Positions 56,528-64,000 of a stretch of DNA of 64,000 bases are shown here, piece by piece. The notes beneath the pieces were generated by a model. That model saw nothing but the letters and a program-made list of their open reading frames with translations, was not told the origin of the DNA and searched no databases. The stretch covers positions 35,071,176 to 35,135,175 of the forward strand of contig CM049311.1 of NCBI GenBank assembly GCA_026874595.1. Reading direction: 5' to 3'. This DNA comes from Sipunculus nudus (Eukaryota > Annelida > Sipuncula > Golfingiida > Sipunculidae). The stretch's first letter is position 1; the number at the start of each line of letters is the position of its first letter. A program made the translations under genes and the position numbers.

Positions 56528-59425
56528 AACTAGTGGCCCATGGGCCATGACGCTCAGCTGAATTCAAGGAATGTTGAACAATGAGCAAAATGACAGAGTG
56601 CAAACATTTGCCAGAGTGCAAACAAATCATGGATTTTGTGAAGAGTCCTTAGAAATTGGTTTCAGTGGGCTTTTGGACGGATGACAACTTCATTGGAAGG
56701 TCTCATAAATAGAAAAAAATGCGTAAAAATTTGAAAAAAAAACACTGGTAGTGCAACCAGTCTGCAGGAACTGATGTAAAACTCCATGATCAATATATAT
56801 CAAAAGAATCATGGCTATCAAGGCATTTGTTATTCAGATACTGGAGCTTTTGTTTGTATAAATGTTTAATTATTCTTGGGGGTATTTACGAGCCCTATAG
56901 CTCGGAGAATATGGGTAACAGAGACCTAATTTCAGGTTCCCAAGGAGCTTTCAGTAGTCTCCCTTGATGTCAAGTATGACGATTCTAGGTTCAGCAGTTA
57001 CGGTTTGTGCCATGTTAACAGATGAAGGTCTCATAAATAGAGAAAAAATGCCTAAAAAATTGAAAAAAAATACAGGTGGCACCACCAGTGTACAGGAACT
57101 GATGAAACACTCCATGATCAATATGCATGCTAAGTATCATAGTCATTAGTGCATTAGTTATTCAGATACTGGAGTTTTTGTATCACATTTTTAACTAGAA
57201 AACATTTGCCAGGCGACTATGTGTATCCGCCGAAGTCAGAATGGTACAGGTGGAGTGAGGGATGGATTAAGTGGTATGTTACACCACTCCTGAATATAGT
57301 CCACTAAAACTCTGAGAAAAGGGCATTAATTTAATCAACAAAAACACCTGGCACTACCTGTTTGGTTTATGAAAAAACTCTCAAAGACGGATTGACATGC
57401 CAAATTTAAGACCAATACCTTGAGCCATTCCTAAGATATAAGCAATTTTCACCCAAAGCAAATGTACAGATGGACACCACAGGAAAACAAATGCAGATGG
57501 CGCCTACAGTCATAAGTACAACATGGAGGAGTCCAAGTTATATGGATATGCACAATTTCAGGCCAATATGGCACACCAATCCTAAGAAAAGATCAGTAAT
57601 TTATTCTACGGAAATGGGAACGTAAATCATTGCAGATGGCACCACCAGCCATGAGTACAAGATGGAGGAGTCCATGATCTATAAATATGGACAAATTCAG
57701 GCCAAAATGGCAAAGCACTCCTTAGAAAAGGGCATTAATTTATTCTACAAAACCGGGAAGGTAGGTGGCGCCACCTGTCTGGTTTAACAGAAAACTTTCC
57801 AAGATGGGTGGACACGCCAAATTTCAGACCAATACCTTGAACCACTCCTGAGGTATGAGCAATTATTACCAAAAGCAAATATACGGATTGACGCCATGTG
57901 AAAATTTTTGCAGATGGCGCCACCCGTCTTTTTTATGAGATGGAGGTGTCGAGGATCTATGAACATGCACAATTTCAACCCAATACATTGAAGAACCACT
58001 AAGAAGAACAGATGGCAAATGCACAGTTGGATGCTACGCAAAAAGTATTGTAGGTGGCCCCACCAGTCGTGATTACAAGATGGAGAGATCCAAGATCTAT
58101 AACCATGCAAACTTTCAGCTCAATACATTAAGCCACTCCTGAGGTACCGGCTGTTATCTAAAAGACACCCAGATTCAGACTGCACAGGAAGAATTGCAGG
58201 TGGTGCCACCAGTCTTTGTTATGTACAACTACATAGATGAGGGAACAACTATGCCCGGGTTACGGAAAGATTCGTCCAAGGGTCTCAGAGGAGTTCTCCA
58301 GAAACGAACACAGTTTTTGTATCACATTTTTATTTATTTCGGGGGTACTTACGAGCCCCATAGCTCATAGAATATGGGTAACAGAGATCTAATTTCAGAT
58401 TTTCATGAAGACTTTTCATGGACCTCTCTAGATGTCAAGTATGAAGATTCTAGGTCAAGTGGTTACGATTTGCGCCCTGTTACAAGATGAGGCTTTATTT
58501 GAAAGTCTCAAAAAGAGAAAAAAAATGCGTACATATTAAAAAAAAATATAGGTGGCGCCATCAGTCTGCAGGAACTGATGAAACACTATATGATCAATAA
58601 GCATGCAAAAATCATGGCCCTTAGTACATTCAGATACTGAAGCTTTTGTATCACATTTTTATTTATTCTTAGGGGTACTTTCGAGCCCCATAGCTCTGAG
58701 GTTATGGATAACAGAGACCTAATTTTACGTTTCCACACAGACTTTTCATGGACCTCCCTGGATATTAAGTTTAAAGATTCCAGGTCCAGTGGTTACGATT
58801 TGTGCCCTGTTAACAGATGACAGTTTCATTGCAGGTCTGTAAAAAAGAGAAAAAAAATCGTAAAAATTGGAAAAAATACAGATGGCGCCACCAGTCTGCA
58901 GGAAGTGATGGAACATCCCTTGATCAATATTCTTGCAAAGAATCATGGTGATCAATGCAGTTGTTATTCAGATACTTGAGCTTTTGTATTAAATTTTGCA
59001 TTATTTCAAGGGGGGTACTTCGGAGCCCCATAGTTCAAAGGATATGGGTAACAGAGACCTAATTTCAGTTTTCCAAGGAGATTTTTCATGGACCTCCCTG
59101 GATATTAAGTTTGAAGATTCCAGGTCCAGAGGTTACGATTTGTGCCCTGTTAACAGATGACAGTTTCATTGTAAGTCTGAAAAAAAGGAGAAAAAAATCG
59201 TAAAAATTGGAAAAAAAATTGAGCTTTTGTATCAAATTTTGCATTATGGGGGGGGGGGGGGGGTACTTCGGAGCCCCATAGCTCGAAGGATTTGGGAAAC
59301 AGAGACTTAATTTCAGGTTTCCAAAGAGATTTTTTATGGACCTCCATGGATGTTGAGAGAGAAGATTCCAGGTCCAGCGGTTACGATTTGTGCCCTATTA
59401 ACGGACTTTCAGTCAGCTGAGCTAA
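56528..59425 (+). mobile_element. Pearl/Helitron-like element with two kinds of tandem unit
   Basis: Units of about 340 bp, marked by GAGCCCCATAGCTC, ATATGGGTAACAGAGACCTAA and TCCAGGTCCAGYGGTTACG, recur near 56,890, 58,370, 58,690, 59,025 and 59,270. Between 57,190 and 58,310 lie shorter units of about 140-150 bp built around GATGGCGCCACCAGTC. The end AGTCAGCTGAGCTAA (59,411-59,425) matches the right arm and CTAA end seen at 9,857, but the left hairpin arm is missing. Leading TGGCCCATGGGCCATGACGC (56,532-56,551) may belong to the preceding array. Confidence 0.6.
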
Positions 59426-59577
59426 TGATATGAAAAACGAAAATTAATCACGAAAATTGGGAAATTAGATAAAATGAGAGTTATTTCAGCTCAACGGGGG
59501 GCCGCGCGCCGAAGGCCCCAGCTCTGGATCTGCCACTGATAGCAAAGGAAATTTATTACTTGTGTGTTTATGTATGA

Positions 59578-59579
<2 letters not shown>

Positions 59580-59627
<48 letters not shown>

Positions 59628-59630
59628 TTG
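59580..59630. repeat. (TA)n microsatellite
   Basis: AT repeats with one interruption near 59,616. G- and C-runs at 59,687-59,722 follow. Confidence 0.9.
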
Positions 59631-60179
59631 TATTAGTATAAGATTAAATGAAATTCCGAAAGGACGGCGAGTACTGGATGCGACCGGGGGGGGGGGGGCA
59701 TGGCCCCCTGCGGCCCCCCCACCCCGGCTACGCCCCTGAAAAAGTTGGCTTCACATGTATCCTGAAGCTTGTTAAGGATGTAACTTCTATGCCCTTGACT
59801 TTGTGACCCCAAAACTAAATGGTGCTCTTCCCATATTACTATGAAACTATACGTGAAAGATGGAAGGTTTGCGATACTTTATTCAATATATATAGAAAGG
59901 TTATGAGGTTCATAATTATCCTTAATTACTGCAACCAGTTTCAAATAAGAGAACTCACTATGGTTGAACTTTCTAATTTTCATAACATAACAAGTCACTC
60001 CCATACTTGAAAAATGTTTTACCATTTTCTTCACTAAATATGGAATTATTCAAGATAAACGTCTTTCTTATATTGAAGGTCATGACCCCAATTTGAATAT
60101 ATTTCATACTATCATTCATATCAATGCATATGCACAAAATAAACGAATCTGATGATTATTTTTGTTGGTTATTAAATCT
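59631..60179. other. No gene seen; GC-rich repeat tail at its left
   Basis: About 59,665-59,735 is a G/C-run-rich segment of the kind seen at ends of interspersed repeats. The rest is AT-rich and unremarkable. Confidence 0.35.
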
Positions 60180-60575
60180 CATTCTATTCTCACACTGCAT
60201 GTGTTGGGGTATTAAACGGCACAGACCTAAAAACTCGTAGGTGGCGCCACTAGTCTTTCGTTCAAGAAAAAGCTATCAAAGACCTGCTGGCCACTTAATT
60301 TCAAGAACAGTTGGTCAATCCTAACTTTCGATGTCTGGCCATTTGAATGTATTTTATATTATTTCTGGGGTGCTCAAACACGCCCTGTACCTCGCAGAAT
60401 ATAAGTCACAGTGACCTTATTTCAGGTTTCCAAAGATATCTTTTTATAGAATCTCAGATAATACACAGTTTTATTATCATAGCCGCTACGTTTACAGTTT
60501 GTATGTGCCTTGCTAACAGACGGCCGGACGGACGATTGACGAAGCGGCATCACCAAACCTCAGTTGACTTAAACT
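60180..60575 (+). repeat. Fragment of the 340-bp-unit family with ACGG end
   Basis: Contains GTAGGTGGCGCCACTAGTC, then text related to the 340-bp unit (CAGGTTTCCAAAGATATC), then GACGGCCGGACGGACG (60,519-60,534) and a small hairpin CTCAGTT/AACTGAG (60,559-60,578). A shortened copy of the same family. Confidence 0.5.
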
Positions 60576-61149
60576 GAGTTGCGTTAAAAATGAAGTTTCT
60601 TTTAGTTGATTAACGTTTAGATTTATAATGAAAGCAATTATGTATATTAAATGCTTGCATTTTGCAAATGTGGTACAGGATTTCATTTGTATGGGCAGAT
60701 CTAAGCATGAGGAGTTGAGAAGCGGCTGAACCTGGTTATATAAACCACCACCAATAAACTTTGTCTTCAACAGCTTTTTCTACACTCTAGAAAGACAAAC
60801 CTGAACTATAAAAAGTAAGAAATGTACATTCAAGCAAACAGAGGCGCATGAGCTGGTACCTGGAATACCTTTTTCAGATATACTAGGCAAGCGTTCAGGT
60901 AACCGGGAACACTTTCTAGTTGGAGAACAGAAATGAATACGATGTTAAATATTTGCAAAATGAAACTAGTTATAATTGTATATCAATTGAAATAGGTTTA
61001 TAATGCCACAGTAAAACAAGAAATCTGCATTCTGAGTAATGCAAGCCTTCGCCTTTGTGGGGGGTCCGTATTGTAGGATGCTCCAAAAAAAACGAATTTG
61101 TATTTTCTTATTCGGCCCATATGCCCACATTCATTCGTGCGTAAGTGAC
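60576..61149. other. No gene seen
   Basis: AT-rich DNA without recognisable features. Confidence 0.4.
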
Positions 61150-61352
61150 CGTACGTTTGTGAATATTCTTAATGACGTCTCTGAATCCGGATCATGTTCC
61201 GGATCCACACCAAATACTAATCGATTTTTCATTGGTCAAATCCGGAATTGCCCTGAAAATTTCATGAGATTCCGTCATGATTGCAGGAGTTAGGTTGTGT
61301 ACAAACACACACGAACGGGGTGGAAGGCATACCCTCCTGGCGGAGGCAAAGA
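61150..61352 (+). mobile_element. Decayed non-LTR (RTE-type) 3'-end fragment
   Basis: GAATCCGGATCATG, CACACCAAATACTAATCG, AAATTTCATGAGATTCCGTC and a final CCCTCCTGGCGGAGGC hairpin form the familiar order of widespread invertebrate RTE-like 3' ends, which finish with a CCTCCTTGGCGGAGG stem. Assignment is from recall of that pattern. It stops 50 bp short of the long-TIR element. Confidence 0.45.
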
Positions 61353-61393
61353 GAGGTCAGCTTTGACATTCAGGAGGAGTGTACTACTGCGCA

Positions 61394-61402
61394 TTTGTAT
61401 AA
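61394..61402. repeat. Left 9-bp target-site duplication
   Basis: TTTGTATAA, identical to 63,936-63,944, directly outside the first base of the left terminal inverted repeat. Confidence 0.9.
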
Positions 61403-61680
61403 GGCTGTGTGTAAAACTCGGAAGTCGGAAGCCAATGATTTTTCATAAATAAAGTGCTAAAACATGCACAAATTACCTCAAGATCAACACGATTTTAATT
61501 TCTTTTGATAGAATAAAGTCTGTTCTATCATTCCATGAAGAATCATAGTTATCCATTTTAAAATCTGAAAGTTATAGACGATTTTGTGCTCGGAAGCCAT
61601 CTCGGAAGCCACTCGGAAGTGCCGGGATGCGGTCCAAATGTGTAAAACTCGGAAGTCACGGAGACGCACTGGTCAACATG
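61403..61680 (+). repeat. Left terminal inverted repeat
   Basis: Contains several copies of CTCGGAAG: near the outer end, at about 61,591-61,618 in three closely spaced copies, and at about 61,648. GTGTAAAACTCGGAAGTC occurs both at the outer end and at the inner end (61,640-61,657), making the repeat itself a repeat within a repeat. Such subterminal motifs often bind transposase. Confidence 0.85.
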
Positions 61681-63647
61681 TGGTCAGTTTAGAGCCACAT
61701 GGCAAATGCAGTTTCATTGCATGCATATATTTAAAATGCTTATGATTGCGCTTGTAATGAGTATATAATACAATACATCATTGTACATACTACAATATGA
61801 TAAAAGAATCCGAGTACGACTTTAAAAACACATTTATAAATTACGATATCATTAAAATATTAAAACAGTTTTAATATATTTTCCTTACGTTGAGCAAATA
61901 TCCAATATATTTAATATTATCATAATATATTGGAAATTCAATATATTTGTTATGTGCGTAATAAGGGCATCTAAAAACAGAATGTGTTCCTAGCTTCAAT
62001 TAATGAACTGCACGCGGCGGAGTGACGATTACAACGATCTCGATAAAGAAATTCCTATTTTGTGTGAGGAGGAGATCGTTGAATGTCAAATCTTAGATAA
62101 ATAATCTCATAAATAGGATCTTATTGACACATAAGACATGGGGGGCTTCAAGTAAAAGTCTGTATGTCTGGAGGTTAAATGGTGTCTTAAAGAAGCTACG
62201 GATATAGGCATTTTTATCCAACCGGTTGCTTAGCTAAGATTCATACCTTGAAATTCCATGCAAAAAATATTGTGAACGTTATGCAATAATGAAACGACTC
62301 CTTTCCGATGATTTTTCGACAAATACCCATCAAATCAATCACTCTGGAAAATCTGGTTGGATATTTACCGCCAAGATAAAAATTTCAATGATAAATATCA
62401 TTTATTCCCATTCTTCTTTGATAAAATAGCAAGTAAACCTCTTTATAAAAAAATCCTTTTCATGCACATGAATCTTATCTATATACTCACAATCTTTATT
62501 TGATACTTATTTATTTACCCTATTCGTAATTAAATTTATATAAAAAAAAACAAGTTAACAGGAAGCTTATTCTTAGGCCTGCATGGTAATCATGCACTGA
62601 ATTATAGTCGGAATTCTATAAAGTAGTGCTGTGTTTTCGGACCTAACTCCCTTCGGACCTCATAGTTCCTTGTATCAGGTTCTTATTAGGTAATTATTTA
62701 ATATCTATAAGAGACTGCTTAACAAAGAAAGCCGTTTTACTCTGTTACAGTTTATTTTCAAACATTTACTGAATAATTTTTGCCAAGCTAAATGTTTTGT
62801 TGATGTTTTATTGATTTGTTGTTGAATTTTTTTTCTGTTGGCGCGATTTACAATATGTATATAAAAAGTATTAATGTTTGTGCCGTCTGGTTTTTTTTTT
62901 TATAAATTTCAGAACATTAATTTTTCGAACATTGTACATAACAGCATAAAAATACCGAGGAAATATCAAATCGTTCTGCAAAAACAGAAACAATTTTATT
63001 TTATATGAACGTTAAATGTTACAATCGGCTTCATATCTATTTACACATGTATTATGTATTTATTTCTGTGAAGGTTTTGTTTATGTTTGTTTTTCTTTTT
63101 AAAGTTGTCCAATACATTTGATGAATCATTATCAAACAAATTCAATGTGAAATATTATGCATATTATGCTGTCTATTTTGGCAACATTTTAAAACTTGAA
63201 TTTAAAAGGGTTTCATTTTACAGCATGAACATATCGGGGAAAAAAATCACATTTTAAATTTGTAAAATGTGCACTCTGATCATGAAATATAAAATATATT
63301 TTGGAATCAATTAAATATTACATAATAGATTTTTTAATCTAAGAGATACATAATCCTGATGAAATTTTTTATCTATGGAACATAAAAAGGTTGGTCAATT
63401 TATACATGAAACATAAAACATTTTATCTAAACAACCTTTAGAAACATTTCCAGGACGTTGTGTTTCTGTCAAATTTTAATTCTATTTATCATTTTAATTA
63501 ATCAATTATTACTATGTTGTTTTACAAAATGAAAAAAAAAATATGACCACAAAATATTATTTTAAGAAAAAAGCATCATGAATGTTACACAGCAGACTTA
63601 ATTATAAAAAATATGTCATCTGGAAGATATTGAAAATGCTAGACACG

Positions 63648-63935
63648 CATGCTGACGATTTGATGACCAGTGCATGGCCGTGGCCACGAGTTTTACACAT
63701 TTGGATTACTACCCGGCACTTCCGAGTGACTTCCGAGATGGCTTCCGAGCACAGAATCTTCTATAACTTTCAGATTATTGAATTAATAACTATGATTCTT
63801 CACAGAATGATAGAACAGACCCTAGTGTATTGTTAAAAATCGAAATAGTATTGATGTAATGGAATTTTGTATATGCTTTATGGTTTTGTTTCTAAAAAAT
63901 CCTTGGCTTCCGACTTCCGAGTTTTACACACAGCC
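63648..63935 (-). repeat. Right terminal inverted repeat
   Basis: Reverse complement of the left repeat. CTTCCGAG copies, GAGTTTTACACATTTGGAT and ATGATTCTTCACAGAATGATAGA match the left side. The middle (about 63,840-63,890) has diverged more. Confidence 0.85.
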
Positions 63936-63944
63936 TTTGTATAA
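63936..63944. repeat. Right 9-bp target-site duplication
   Basis: TTTGTATAA directly after the last base of the right inverted repeat. Confidence 0.9.
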
Positions 63945-64000
63945 GGCGGTTTTGCAGTCGCCAAAATTAAAACACGAGGACGCTGATATAACCAAAATCA

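Larger units (their letters stand above)
61403..63935. mobile_element. 2,533-bp non-autonomous transposon with long terminal inverted repeats
   Basis: Ends are GGCTGTGTGTAAAACTCGG and its exact reverse complement. Inverted repeats extend about 280 bp (61,403-61,680 and 63,648-63,935), with the outer 32 bases nearly perfect and the rest diverged. The element is flanked by a perfect 9-bp duplication TTTGTATAA. The interior of about 1.97 kb is strongly AT-rich without a transposase-like frame. Long inverted repeats and a 9-bp duplication fit Mutator-like elements best. Merlin or foldback types remain possible. Confidence 0.9.

Overview
The window reads as eukaryotic nuclear DNA from an invertebrate, most likely a mollusc and plausibly a bivalve. 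It is AT-rich, dominated by microsatellites and transposable-element remains, and holds no multi-exon gene I can defend. The molluscan call is inference. It rests on tandem-repeat elements carrying (ACGG)n and a terminal hairpin ending in CTAA, which resemble bivalve 'pearl'/Helitron-like elements, on the recurring palindromic motif GGTGGCGCCACC, and on a Gmr1-like LTR retrotransposon.

Layout. 1-4506: 3' part of a decayed Ty3/Gypsy-type retrotransposon whose domain order is protease, integrase, reverse transcriptase, RNase H, ending in a polypurine tract and a 791-bp LTR. 4507-6980: microsatellite, a diverged tandem duplication and a weak terminal-exon candidate. 6985-9857: a tandem-repeat element ending in (ACGG)n plus a hairpin. 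11.2-45.4 kb: two colinear copies of one segment (blocks A-B-C-D-E). Unit 1 is about 7.8 kb (11.2-19.0). Unit 2 (19.0-45.4) is spread out by extra DNA, including a 5-kb block that was itself tandemly duplicated (22,513-27,981 and 27,982-33,045), a 338-bp Harbinger-like MITE, and a broken LINE. 46.2-47.2: a GC-rich island with a candidate promoter, start codon and consensus splice donor. 48.8-49.1: a probable minus-strand LTR with a primer-binding site. 49.3-49.7: a SINE-like repeat. 50.4-60.6: arrays of pearl/Helitron-like satellite units in both orientations. 61,403-63,935: a 2.5-kb transposon with about 280-bp terminal inverted repeats and a perfect 9-bp target-site duplication.

Functionally this is an accessory, repeat-built region. 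The protein-coding traces are transposon pseudogenes: every retrotransposon reading frame seen is broken by stops or frameshifts. Possible host coding sequence is limited to a 27-codon first-exon candidate (46,724), a minus-strand hydrophobic frame present in both copies of the 5-kb duplication, and two short exon-like segments. All of these are low confidence. The value of the region lies in its insertion history: empty-site comparisons inside the window allow several insertions to be placed exactly.
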